Below are positions 26,105 to 34,426 of a stretch of DNA of 64,000 nucleotides, piece after piece. Both the position numbers and the translations under genes were made by a program. Where the stretch lies: positions 55,846-119,845 of the forward strand of contig CAYPGQ010000002.1 in NCBI GenBank assembly GCA_964410125.1. The letters are read 5' to 3'. Position 1 is the first letter of the stretch. Every line of letters begins with the position of its first letter. The DNA is from G020348385 sp964410125. Lineage in GTDB: Bacteria; Acidobacteriota; Aminicenantia; Aminicenantales; Aminicenantaceae. The notes below the pieces were generated by a model. It saw only the letters and a list, made by a program, of their open reading frames with translations. It searched no databases and was not told the origin of the DNA.

Positions 26105-27889
26105 TTAAATGGGCCGTGTCGCCTTATCGAGCCATTCTATTTCCTCTTTGTTCAAGAGAGAGGCAAGCATCTTGTATACTTTTTTGTGGTAGATATTCAG
26201 CCACGTCACCTCTTCTGGTAAGAGAATTTCTCTTTTCACAAGATTCAGATCGATAGGGCACAGGGTCAGAGTTTCGAACGTATAAAAAGTTGAGTCTTCC
26301 GTTGAATTTTTTTCATCTTTTACGACCAAGACGACATTTTCCAGGCGGATACCGAACTGGTCCTCCAGGTAAACACCAGGCTCGATGGTCGTGATCATCC
26401 CGGGTTCGAGCTCCACTCCGATACACCGATGAGGAGAAATGGCGTGAGGCCCTTCATGGACATTCAGGTAGGTGCCGATACCATGTCCTGTGCCATGACC
26501 GTAATTCTGGCCATTTTTCCAAAGGGGAAGTCGGGCTATCGTATCCAGTTGCCTGCCAGCTGTACCTTGGGGGAAAGAGGTCATCGAGAGAGAAATCAAA
26601 CCCTTCAAGACTTGAGTGAAGCATTCCTTATGTTGAGCTCGAGGTTTCCCGAGAAAGATCGTCCTTGTGATATCTGTTGTTGCATCGCTGTACTGGGCCC
26701 CTGAGTCGATAAGATAGATGTCCCTTTTGTGCAAAAGAATATCGGTCTCAGGAGTGGCTCCATAATGAACGATAGCCGAATGGGCCCTGTAGGCTGAAAT
26801 GGTTTCAAAGCTCAGCCCTTGAAAAAGTGTGTTCCTGGCGCGGAATTCAGCCAGCTTAGCTGCCGCTCCAAGTTCTGTGATACGGTTTCCTTGCATGGAT
26901 TGACCCAGCCAAAACAGAAATTTCACCATAGCTGCTCCATCCCTTATATGGGCAGAGTGAAATCCCTCGATTTCTGTATCGTTTTTTACGGCCTTAATAA
27001 GAGGAATAGGTCCGGGCGAGAAATGAATTTTTGCGTGTCTTTTCAGCGTATTCACAATACGCTGATTCACCCTGTTCTCGTCTACCCAAACGCGCTTGCT
27101 TTTCTGCGAGAACTCACGGAGTTTCGGGAAAAAGCTTTCATAAGCATAAAATTCTACTAAGTTTTTCAGGAGGTGTTGGATTCTTTTGGTCAACTTATCC
27201 GGATCGGTAAACAGCATGGCTCTCTTCTTGGAAATCAAGGCGTAGGCAATCACAACCGGGTTGTACTTGATATCCCTTCCCCGAATGTTGAAAAGCCAGG
27301 CGATCTCGTCCAATGCGGTAACAACCAGTAGGTCTGTTGATTGTTCGGTCATTTTTTCTTGGACTCGTGCGAGCTTCTTTTTGATGGATTCTCCTGCATA
27401 TTTTACGGGATGGAGGCAGATTTTTTCTTTTGAAGGAATGGGGCGGTCCTTCCAAACGGCATCGATAAGATTTTTAGAGACACATTTCAGCCGGATCCCT
27501 TTGGTTTTAAGGAAAAAAAAGAGCTCTCCAAAGCTTTTGTGAGAGAGGACTTGGGGGTCGATGCCCAGAATCTCGCCTTTTTCCAATTCTGCAGCAATCC
27601 ATTCCTTTAAGCTGGGAACTTCCGGCATGCCCATTTTGAAAAGTTTGAAAATCTTGTTGTCCAACTCCTGTTCGGCCTGCAGGAAATAGCGGGAATCTGT
27701 CCAGAGACCTGCCTTGAATTGGGTGATAACAACGTCGCCGGCAGAACCTCGAAATCCGCTGATGTGTTTCCTTCTCTGCCAGAATTCTGGGATGTATTCA
27801 TCCTGGTGAGGATCAGTGCTGGGAACCAGATAGGCATCCAGCCCTTGCTTTTTCATCAAACTGCGTATGGCTTTTACCCTTTTTTTCAT
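26105..27889 (-). CDS. Xaa-Pro aminopeptidase (M24B metallopeptidase)
   Basis: 594 residues in the three-domain layout of long (eukaryotic-APP1-like) aminopeptidases P: two creatinase-like N-terminal domains (start with RIRSLMKK-like helix and AYLVPSTDPHQDEY) and a C-terminal pita-bread domain. Metal ligands are visible in LIDSGAQYSDATTDITRT (two Asp), GHGTGHGIGTYLNVHEGPH (His) and TTIEPGVYLEDQFGIRLENV (two Glu). It removes N-terminal residues preceding proline, probably in the cytoplasm since no signal is present. Confidence 0.93.
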   Translation of the reverse strand: MKKRVKAIRSLMKKQGLDAYLVPSTDPHQDEYIPEFWQRRKHISGFRGSAGDVVITQFKAGLWTDSRYFLQAEQELDNKIFKLFKMGMPEVPSLKEWIAAELEKGEILGIDPQVLSHKSFGELFFFLKTKGIRLKCVSKNLIDAVWKDRPIPSKEKICLHPVKYAGESIKKKLARVQEKMTEQSTDLLVVTALDEIAWLFNIRGRDIKYNPVVIAYALISKKRAMLFTDPDKLTKRIQHLLKNLVEFYAYESFFPKLREFSQKSKRVWVDENRVNQRIVNTLKRHAKIHFSPGPIPLIKAVKNDTEIEGFHSAHIRDGAAMVKFLFWLGQSMQGNRITELGAAAKLAEFRARNTLFQGLSFETISAYRAHSAIVHYGATPETDILLHKRDIYLIDSGAQYSDATTDITRTIFLGKPRAQHKECFTQVLKGLISLSMTSFPQGTAGRQLDTIARLPLWKNGQNYGHGTGHGIGTYLNVHEGPHAISPHRCIGVELEPGMITTIEPGVYLEDQFGIRLENVVLVVKDEKNSTEDSTFYTFETLTLCPIDLNLVKREILLPEEVTWLNIYHKKVYKMLASLLNKEEIEWLDKATRPI

Positions 27890-27946
27890 GAGACTTTCCC
27901 TTTATGAGAGTTTGAAAATCTATTGGTTAGAGTCTTTTTTTCTTTT

Positions 27947-28951
27947 TTACAAGAGAATATGGATCATAAAGATGCTGCAGCCTGCAACAAACAAGGCTCC
28001 GATAAATCCGATAAGGAGAGGCTTAAAACCTACCTTCTTGAAGGAGCTAAAAACCGTGTTCAGCCCGATTCCGGCGAGGCCTAAAAGGATCAAAAATCTT
28101 CCTGCAGTGTTGAAAGCATGAATTCCTTCAGGGGAAAAATATCCTTGGGTATTCAATCCTGCCAGAAGGAAGTAGCCGAACAAAAACCAAGGAAAAGCCT
28201 TGGCCACATTCACTCGGGTTCCCTCTTTTTTCTGCCCTTTCAGGATGGTGTTGGTATACCATACAGCGATCAGAAAAGCCACAGGCACCATGAAACAATT
28301 GCGAACAAGCTTGACCGCTGTTGCTGTTTTTCCTGCCAGATCTGAAAAAATGAAACCCGCTCCAACGACTTGAGGAGTCGAATGGATGGCCGTGCCGGCG
28401 AAGACTCCAAAATTCATATCTGACACACCTAGCATTTGAGCGATTTTAGGATAAAGGATAATGGCCACCAAACCCCAGAGCGCGATCGTGCCGATAGCGT
28501 AGCTGGTCTCTTCTTCCTTGGCTTTAATGAGTGGAGCCGTGACGGCGATTGCCGAGCCGCCACAGATGGTTGTTCCGACCGCAAGGAGAACCGCAAGTCC
28601 GGCCGGAAGCTTGAAAATTTTTCCGAGGTAGTAAATCACGAAAAAACTGATCATCATGGTAGCCAAAATGATAACCAGCATGTTTGCTCCTTGAGAGCCT
28701 ATATTTTTAACGTTCAGCGAGGCGCCGATCAGAACGATCCCTAGGATTAAAATTTTCTCGAATGCCTTGATCCCGGGAAGAAAAAACTTGGGCAGAAGGC
28801 CTGTGTTTCTGATGAGAATCCCGATCAGGATGGCGATGACAGCAGCTTCGATGGGATTTTTTCCTCCTAAGACTATCAATTTCGACAAAAATATTGCAAG
28901 AACACCGATCGCAAGCATCAGCAACCAACCTGGTAAAAATTCCTTTTTCAT
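27947..28951 (-). CDS. YeiH/UPF0324 family membrane transporter (putative sulfate exporter family)
   Basis: 334 residues with about ten hydrophobic helices and the family marks IGILIRNTGLLPKFFLPGIK, GTTICGGSAIAVTAPLI and GTAIHSTPQVVGAGF. The start has AAGGAG eight bases upstream. Members are annotated as putative sulfate or sulfonate-product exporters; the substrate is unproven. The gene follows the direction of the aminopeptidase, 57 bases upstream of it. Confidence 0.88.
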   Translation of the reverse strand: MKKEFLPGWLLMLAIGVLAIFLSKLIVLGGKNPIEAAVIAILIGILIRNTGLLPKFFLPGIKAFEKILILGIVLIGASLNVKNIGSQGANMLVIILATMMISFFVIYYLGKIFKLPAGLAVLLAVGTTICGGSAIAVTAPLIKAKEEETSYAIGTIALWGLVAIILYPKIAQMLGVSDMNFGVFAGTAIHSTPQVVGAGFIFSDLAGKTATAVKLVRNCFMVPVAFLIAVWYTNTILKGQKKEGTRVNVAKAFPWFLFGYFLLAGLNTQGYFSPEGIHAFNTAGRFLILLGLAGIGLNTVFSSFKKVGFKPLLIGFIGALFVAGCSIFMIHILL

Positions 28952-29048
28952 ACAAAAAATCTCCTTGAGCCAAAATCCATATCTTTCAAAATTGAAGCTC
29001 TATTGTATAGATGGAGTATTATGGCTGTCAACGAGAAACCATTTTTCC

Positions 29049-29077
29049 TTGAGATGAAGTAGTTATGCCTCTATAAT
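29049..29077 (+). promoter_or_regulatory. Predicted promoter for the amidinotransferase-fold gene
   Basis: TTGAGA (29049-29054), a 17-base spacer and TATAAT (29072-29077) lie 22 bases upstream of the ATG, leaving a short leader with AAAGG as a weak ribosome-binding site. Confidence 0.65.
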
Positions 29078-29099
29078 ATGTATAGAAAGGCATTGGGCA

Positions 29100-29978
29100 A
29101 TGGAATATGGCTGTCAATCTGAAGTTGGGACCATCAAACGCCTTTTGCTCAAACACCCGAGCGAGGCTTTCATCAGCAATGAAAACATCGCTACTCAATG
29201 GATGGATCTCAATTACTTGGGATCTCCGGATTATAACCGGGCTGTGAACGAATTTGAGGGATTTGTGGAGCTGCTGGAAAGACATGTGCCAGAGATTCAC
29301 TACTTGCCTCATCAGGATCGATCAGGTCTGGATTCTATTTATGTTCATGACCCTGCGGTCATAACTTCCGCTGGGGCGGTGTTGTGCAACATGGGAAAGG
29401 AACAGAGGAGGGGAGAGCCGGCTGCTGTGGAAGAGTTCTTAAAGGGATTAGATATTCCGATTTTGGGTTCGATAATGGGTGAAGGTTGCTTGGAAGGGGG
29501 AGATGTTGTCCTTTTCGACAAAAACACGCTGGCGGTTGCTGAGGGATACCGAACAAACAGAGAAGGCATACGGCAACTCCGAGATTTAACCAGTGAGTTT
29601 ATTTCTGGTTTCCAGATCGTTCCGTTGCCCCATTGGCAGGGTCCGGATGATGTCCTCCACCTGATGTCTATAATCAGCCCTGTAGATCATGATTTGGCAG
29701 TGGTTTATTCTCGGTTGATGCCTGTTCCTTTTCGGGAATGGCTCATCCGGCGAGGAATAAGGCTTATTGAAGTTCCTGATACCGAATTCGAGACCATGGG
29801 CTGCAATGTTCTGGCCGTGGCGCCACGAAAATGCATCATGTTGTCCGGAAATCCCCGCACGCATCATCTGCTTAAAGAAGAAAGTGTCGAAGTATGGGAA
29901 TATGAGGGAGAGGAAATATCGAAAAAAGGAGCCGGTGGGCCGACTTGTCTAACCCGTCCTCTCTGGCGAGCCGATTAA
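29100..29978 (+). CDS. Amidinotransferase-fold hydrolase (DDAH/arginine deiminase-like)
   Basis: 292 residues of the pentein fold. Seen are the Asp-bearing YVHDPAVIT, EGCLEGGDVVLFD, the catalytic-His region DDVLHLMSIISPV, FETMGCNVLAVAP and the C-terminal catalytic-Cys region GGPTCLTRPLWR. These match dimethylarginine dimethylaminohydrolase and related ornithine- or arginine-acting enzymes more than full-length arginine deiminase (about 410 residues). It is monocistronic, with its own promoter. The exact substrate (citrulline-forming or other guanidine hydrolysis) is not determined. Confidence 0.85.
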   Translation: MEYGCQSEVGTIKRLLLKHPSEAFISNENIATQWMDLNYLGSPDYNRAVNEFEGFVELLERHVPEIHYLPHQDRSGLDSIYVHDPAVITSAGAVLCNMGKEQRRGEPAAVEEFLKGLDIPILGSIMGEGCLEGGDVVLFDKNTLAVAEGYRTNREGIRQLRDLTSEFISGFQIVPLPHWQGPDDVLHLMSIISPVDHDLAVVYSRLMPVPFREWLIRRGIRLIEVPDTEFETMGCNVLAVAPRKCIMLSGNPRTHHLLKEESVEVWEYEGEEISKKGAGGPTCLTRPLWRAD

Positions 29979-30102
29979 CCTGGATTATTTATAAAAACTG
30001 CCGATACCAACATTCATTTTCAATGAATATAAATTTTCAAATTTCCTTTTAGATGCAGGATGAGGAAGGTAGGCCATCGGCATTTTTTATAAATAATCCA
30101 GG
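29979..30102. repeat. Short copy of the CCTGRATTATT repeat family with long terminal inverted repeats
   Basis: 124 bp. The left end CCTGGATTATTTATAAAA continues through CTGCCGAT. The right end is the inverse: ATCGGCATTTTTTATAAATA through ATCCAGG, giving about 27 bp of near-perfect inverted repeat. It lacks the GGCTCGCC module of the longer copies. It separates two convergent genes and could act as a bidirectional terminator. Confidence 0.75.
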
Positions 30103-30126
30103 TGAAATGCTAAAGACTCGATGGGG

Positions 30127-30420
30127 CTAAGTTTTGTCGATAGAGAATAGTTTCGATTCGATCGTGGCATCTGTGTCCAAGCGGTGATCGACATTGAGGT
30201 CGATGTGGATACGTCTGGCCCCCATATCTGCGATCTTTTTATGAGCCCTTTCGATGACCTTGAACAGGGTTTCTAAATCAGGCGATTCGATCGTCGTATT
30301 CATGCCCCCAGTTACGCTTTTCAAACCGGAACTTTCGATGACCTTAATGGTTTCTCTAACATACTCTGAGACAGATACTCCTTCACTTGTGGGAAATATG
30401 GCCAGGGATGCGATAATCAT
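30127..30420 (-). CDS. MTH1187/YkoF-type thiamine-binding protein (DUF77)
   Basis: 97 residues of the small ferredoxin-like fold: MIIASLAIFPTSEGVSVSEY start, LKSVTGGMNTTIESPDLETL and DMGARRIHIDLNVDHR. The family binds thiamine or its pyrimidine. Its 4-base overlap with thiM and place as the last gene of a thiamine operon support a role in thiamine or HMP handling. No membrane transport partners are in the window. Confidence 0.85.
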   Translation of the reverse strand: MIIASLAIFPTSEGVSVSEYVRETIKVIESSGLKSVTGGMNTTIESPDLETLFKVIERAHKKIADMGARRIHIDLNVDHRLDTDATIESKLFSIDKT

Positions 30421-31241
30421 TTTTTCTCCTTTTGAATTTGTATTTTTGCTCCTTCCTTCATCTGCTTTTTATCGATAGAGTATAAAGCATCGAGAAGAGC
30501 GATTTGGAAGCTTCCGGGAGAATCTGCTTGTGCGGCTGCCTTTTCGCCTGCAAGGCCGAAGTATGCCAAAGCTGTTGTGGTTGCATCGACAGGATTACTA
30601 TCAATAGCTAAAAATGCTCCTATAATGACTGTCGCTGTACAACCTGTGCCAGTGACATACCCCATTAATTTGTGCCCGTTAGAAACACGGGATATGATCT
30701 TTCCATTGGTGATCAAATCTACAACACCTGTGATGGCCAAAGTAGTATTTAGTTCTTTGGCCAGTATGACAGCTGCATCGGCAGCGTCATCCACACTGTG
30801 GATGGAGTCAACGCCTTTTGTGTGAGACCCTTCATGAGCTAAAGAAAGCACCTCGGACGCGTTTCCTCTAACGACACTGATTGCAATTTCATCGATCAGC
30901 CGTTTGGCAGAATCCGTCCGTAATTTTGTCGCTCCTGAGCCTACTGGGTCAAGGATGATCGGAATTTTTGATTCGTTGGCCCGTTTTCCTGCTTTGAGCA
31001 TGGAATCTATCCAGTAGGGAGTTAGTGTTCCGATGTTGAGCACCAGAGCTCCAGCAAAAGAAACCATCTCTTCTACTTCTTCTTGAGCATGTGCCATTAC
31101 AGGGGAGGCTCCGCATGCAAGCAGGGCGTTAGCCGTGTAATTCATAACAACAAAATTCGTGATGTTATGGACTAGAGGCTTTTTTTCTTTGAGTTTTTCC
31201 AGATTTTCTGCAGCTTTTTGTGCCATTCGGCGATCATACAT
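30417..31241 (-). CDS. thiM: Hydroxyethylthiazole kinase
   Basis: ThiM phosphorylates 4-methyl-5-(2-hydroxyethyl)thiazole for thiamine salvage. The 274 residues show KKPLVHNITNFVVMNYTANALL near residue 25, GASPVMAHAQEEVEEM, ILDPVGSGATKLRTD, RGNASEVLSLA and the catalytic-Cys region VTGTGCTATVIIGAF. The ATG at 31241 has GAGGAGGAGA just upstream. It starts 10 bases after thiL. Confidence 0.94.
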   Translation of the reverse strand: MYDRRMAQKAAENLEKLKEKKPLVHNITNFVVMNYTANALLACGASPVMAHAQEEVEEMVSFAGALVLNIGTLTPYWIDSMLKAGKRANESKIPIILDPVGSGATKLRTDSAKRLIDEIAISVVRGNASEVLSLAHEGSHTKGVDSIHSVDDAADAAVILAKELNTTLAITGVVDLITNGKIISRVSNGHKLMGYVTGTGCTATVIIGAFLAIDSNPVDATTTALAYFGLAGEKAAAQADSPGSFQIALLDALYSIDKKQMKEGAKIQIQKEKK

Positions 31242-31251
31242 TGTCTCCTCC

Positions 31252-32277
31252 TCATAATTTGAAGTGATCCCAGCCCAATGGGTTTATTTGGCGTTTTGTT
31301 CCGTCTGGGACTTTCAATTGAATTTCCTTGACGGCGTCCGTGATTTTGCCAACTTCATTAATAGGTGTTTTGCTGACCGTTTCAACCGCTGAACGGACTT
31401 GAGTTACATATTCGGGAGAACAGGTTATGATCAATTCATAGTCATCGCTTTCCTGCAAGAACAGTTGGTAAGGATCCATGCCAAGCTGAATTGCAGCCTT
31501 CTTGAGTTCGTTGCTTATCGGGAACTTTTCTTGGATCAGCAAAGCTCCAACATTGCTTTCCTGACAGATATGACCCAGATCGGCCAGGAATCCATCGCTT
31601 GTATCTATCATTGCATTAGCTTTGCTTGAGCGAGCGATTGCCTGTCCCTCCCGTGCTCGGTGCGCAGGAACGTTATAAATTTGGACAAGGGGATGAGCGC
31701 GTAAATTTTCGTTCGACTTGGAATTTTGCAACATTTTTAGACCGGCTGCGGCCTGGCCCGGATATCCGGTGACAAGTATGGCGTCCCCCGCTTGAGCGGA
31801 AGACCTGAGCATGATGTCTTTCTTACGGACCTCGCCGATTAAAGTGATATCGATAAAAACGGTATTTTCCGATTTTGTGAGATTTCCCCCGATGATAGAG
31901 GCCCCAAGTGGATTGAGCTCTTTGGCAAATCCGCGATACATATCTTCCACATCTGCCACTTGCGTTTCTGATTTCAATCCCAAAGAGATAAGCGCACACA
32001 GGGGATGGCCACCCATAGCCCCTATGTCGCTGATGTTGACGGCCATCGCACGTCTCCCTACATCCATGGGTGTGATGTGACGAGGGAGAAAGTGCCGCTC
32101 TTCTATCAGGCAATCACATGTAATTAAAAGTTCATATCCTGCACGCGGTCTCAGAGATGCTGCATCATCCCCAATTTCAAGAGAGACTCCAGGAGTGTGA
32201 ACACCAATCTTCTGGAGGAGTTTGTGGATTCGCTGAATGAGCCCGAATTCTCCGATGTCGGCCAGGATCTCAGACAT
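31252..32277 (-). CDS. thiL: Thiamine-monophosphate kinase
   Basis: ThiL makes thiamine diphosphate from the monophosphate. The 341 residues follow the PurM/ThiL fold: IGDDAASLRPRAGYELLITC, CLIEERHF, GRRAMAVNISDIGAMGGHP (the metal-binding aspartates), GGNLTKS and the C-terminal DTSDGFLADLGHI. It is a little longer than average. It lies between thiE and thiM with gaps of about 10 bases. Confidence 0.94.
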   Translation of the reverse strand: MSEILADIGEFGLIQRIHKLLQKIGVHTPGVSLEIGDDAASLRPRAGYELLITCDCLIEERHFLPRHITPMDVGRRAMAVNISDIGAMGGHPLCALISLGLKSETQVADVEDMYRGFAKELNPLGASIIGGNLTKSENTVFIDITLIGEVRKKDIMLRSSAQAGDAILVTGYPGQAAAGLKMLQNSKSNENLRAHPLVQIYNVPAHRAREGQAIARSSKANAMIDTSDGFLADLGHICQESNVGALLIQEKFPISNELKKAAIQLGMDPYQLFLQESDDYELIITCSPEYVTQVRSAVETVSKTPINEVGKITDAVKEIQLKVPDGTKRQINPLGWDHFKL

Positions 32278-32287
32278 AACAACCTCC

Positions 32288-32920
32288 CTATTTGCCCATC
32301 CTCAGAGCTTGGGAAAGCATTTGCGTCGCTTTTTTCGGATCAGCTTGACAGCAGACAGCAGAGATGACAGCGATCCCATATGCCCCTGCCCGGATCACTT
32401 CCGGCGCATTCTGTGCATGAATGCCTCCGATTGCAATTACGGGTAATAGGACAGTCTTAATAGCTTTTTTCATAAGTTCGATTCCGGTGGGGGAGGAGGC
32501 ATCTGGTTTAGAAGAGGTGGGATAAACTGGCCCAAATCCTACATAATCTGCTCCTTCTGTAAAGCATCTCTGAGCATCTTCCAACGAAACTGCAGAACCC
32601 CCGATGATAACATCCTCTCCCATCAGTTTGCGTGCAAGGCCGATGGGAAAATCATCCTGCCCCAGATGGACTCCATCAGCCTCAGAGGCAATCGCGACAT
32701 CAACACGGTCGTTGACAATAAAAGGTACTCCAGCTTCAGTACACATACCCTTAAGTTTTCGAGCAATCTCAATCATCTCCCTTGTTGAACCGCTCTTCTG
32801 ACGGAACTGTATGGTATCTGCTCCTCCATCAATAGCCAGTTGCGCGAGTTCCAAGTGGGAGAATTGGGATTGTAATTCAGTATCAGTTAACACGTGCAGA
32901 TGTCCGATTTTTTTTATCAT
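32288..32920 (-). CDS. thiE: Thiamine-phosphate synthase
   Basis: ThiE joins the HMP pyrimidine and the thiazole phosphate. The TIM-barrel protein, 210 residues from the ATG at 32920, has DTIQFRQKSGS, FIVNDRVDVAI, GVHLGQDDFPIG and VGFGPVYPTSSKPD. I chose the ATG at 32920 with GAGG nine bases upstream; an in-frame TTG at 32932 is less likely. It heads the operon thiE-thiL-thiM-thiamine-binding protein. No TPP riboswitch features (paired CUGAGA motif) are visible upstream. No de novo thiC or thiG genes are present, so this looks like salvage plus final assembly. Confidence 0.92.
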   Translation of the reverse strand: MIKKIGHLHVLTDTELQSQFSHLELAQLAIDGGADTIQFRQKSGSTREMIEIARKLKGMCTEAGVPFIVNDRVDVAIASEADGVHLGQDDFPIGLARKLMGEDVIIGGSAVSLEDAQRCFTEGADYVGFGPVYPTSSKPDASSPTGIELMKKAIKTVLLPVIAIGGIHAQNAPEVIRAGAYGIAVISAVCCQADPKKATQMLSQALRMGK

Positions 32921-33016
32921 CACTATCCTCAATATACCAAGAAACTCCTATGGACAATAGTTTAATCAAAAACAGAATGCTTGAAAAGAGGGTATAATGG
33001 CATGTTCTACATATCC

Positions 33017-33541
33017 TTAATTTGGATATTGATTGATTCTTTCATTTTTTTTTGGAATGGGATGTTTGATTTGCTCCCAAGAGGAATCAAAATCAAATGT
33101 TTCGGCATCATGACAAGTCAGACATTTTGTTTTGGTAGCTTCAGCTGAGTCATAAATGATCAGGCCATTTTTTATGGCCTCTTCCCTGTCTTTCATTATG
33201 CTGAGTTTTTTGTAAACACTTCCCGGTCCATGACACACTTCGCAAGTTACTCCCTCTTCTTTTAACTCTAGGGCTTTTTCATACAATGGAGCATGGCATT
33301 TGAGACATTTTGGATTTTCTGGAGCATCGCCAACTTTTGCTATTGTCTCATCAAGCGTGAGCGGTTTGAAAGATTGATAGTGCATGCTGGACTCCCAGAT
33401 AAGGAATTGTTCACCTTGTTTTTCGGATTTGTGACATATTTTGCATTTGGCTGCTCCGACATAGGAGAACTCTTGACTGAAAAGATTCGAGGTAAAGATA
33501 CAAACAACTAAAATGACAAAAAAAATACTGATTTTTTTCAT
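33017..33541 (-). CDS. Periplasmic tetraheme cytochrome c (cytochrome c-554-like)
   Basis: 174 residues with a Sec signal (cleavage near NLFSQ, residue 23) and four CxxCH heme sites: CKICH (33-37), CLKCH (79-83), CEVCH (100-104) and CLTCH (140-144). Spacing and the GVTCEVCHGPGS sequence resemble the cytochrome c-554 family. His54 and other histidines may serve as distal ligands. It is encoded just downstream of the ccsA-resB maturation genes on the same strand, which likely attach its hemes. The partner and redox role are unknown. Confidence 0.88.
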   Translation of the reverse strand: MKKISIFFVILVVCIFTSNLFSQEFSYVGAAKCKICHKSEKQGEQFLIWESSMHYQSFKPLTLDETIAKVGDAPENPKCLKCHAPLYEKALELKEEGVTCEVCHGPGSVYKKLSIMKDREEAIKNGLIIYDSAEATKTKCLTCHDAETFDFDSSWEQIKHPIPKKNERINQYPN

Positions 33542-33607
33542 TTTTGTCTCCTCGAGGTATTAAGCGATATCTTAAGGTAACATAGGAGATGTGTTAACGA
33601 TGTCAAG

Positions 33608-34426
33608 TTAGGCATAACTGTGCAGCCCGGCAAGGAGGTAGTTCACTCCGAAATATGTGAACAAAGCTGCAAGGAAACCGATGATGGCAATAAGAGCAGA
33701 ACGGCGGCCCTTCCATTCCATCACGATTCTGGTATGGAGATACAGGGCGAACACAAACCACGTGATCAGACTCCAGGTTTCCTTCGGGTCCCAGCTCCAA
33801 TAGCTGCCCCATGCTTTGTAGGCCCAAACCATACCGAACACCAGGCCACCGAGCGTAAACAGGGGAAAGCCAACGGCAATACACCGGTAACTGATGGAAT
33901 CCAGTTTTTCAGAAGAAATGGCGGATTCTGAGGCGATCCCACGTTTTTCTCTAGAATCAGCAACCAGATACATGATGCTGGTGACAAAGGCCACGGCAAA
34001 AAAGGCCTCGCCGAGCAGGGTTATCGATACATGCAGCCACAACCAATAACTTTGGAGGGCTGGGATAAGAGGCATAGCTTCCTTGGGCATTAAGGGGGAA
34101 GAAGCAAGGGCCACGATCGAGATGAGGATCAGCATCATGAATGGTCCGGCTTTTCGGATTTTGTATTTGTATTCGATGATGATGTAGGCCAATGCCCCGG
34201 ACCATGCGAGAAACGAGAGCGACTCGTACATGTTGGTGAAAGGGGCATGTCCGCTCTCGATCGTTCTCCAGATTAAAGCCAATGTGTGGACAAAAAATCC
34301 GATCGTGACCACAGATAGGCCGGTTTTGGCCGAACTTTCTTTTTTTGAGAACAAAAAGACAAGGTAAAAAAAAGCTGCAATGATATACAATACAAAAGTG
34401 ATCAGAAAAAGAGTTGATTCGTTCAT
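33608..34426 (-). CDS. ccsA: System II cytochrome c biogenesis protein CcsA/ResC
   Basis: 272 residues, eight predicted membrane helices, and the heme-handling WWD motif as WGSYWSWDPKETWSLITWF near residue 215, flanked by histidines. CcsA with ResB forms the heme exporter/cytochrome c synthetase of System II. It overlaps resB by 4 bases. Confidence 0.93.
   Translation of the reverse strand: MNESTLFLITFVLYIIAAFFYLVFLFSKKESSAKTGLSVVTIGFFVHTLALIWRTIESGHAPFTNMYESLSFLAWSGALAYIIIEYKYKIRKAGPFMMLILISIVALASSPLMPKEAMPLIPALQSYWLWLHVSITLLGEAFFAVAFVTSIMYLVADSREKRGIASESAISSEKLDSISYRCIAVGFPLFTLGGLVFGMVWAYKAWGSYWSWDPKETWSLITWFVFALYLHTRIVMEWKGRRSALIAIIGFLAALFTYFGVNYLLAGLHSYA

Noticed and set aside
32921..33016. 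Possible TPP riboswitch ahead of thiE
   Set aside because: The leader is short and shows neither the paired CUGAGA-type motifs nor a suitable stem.
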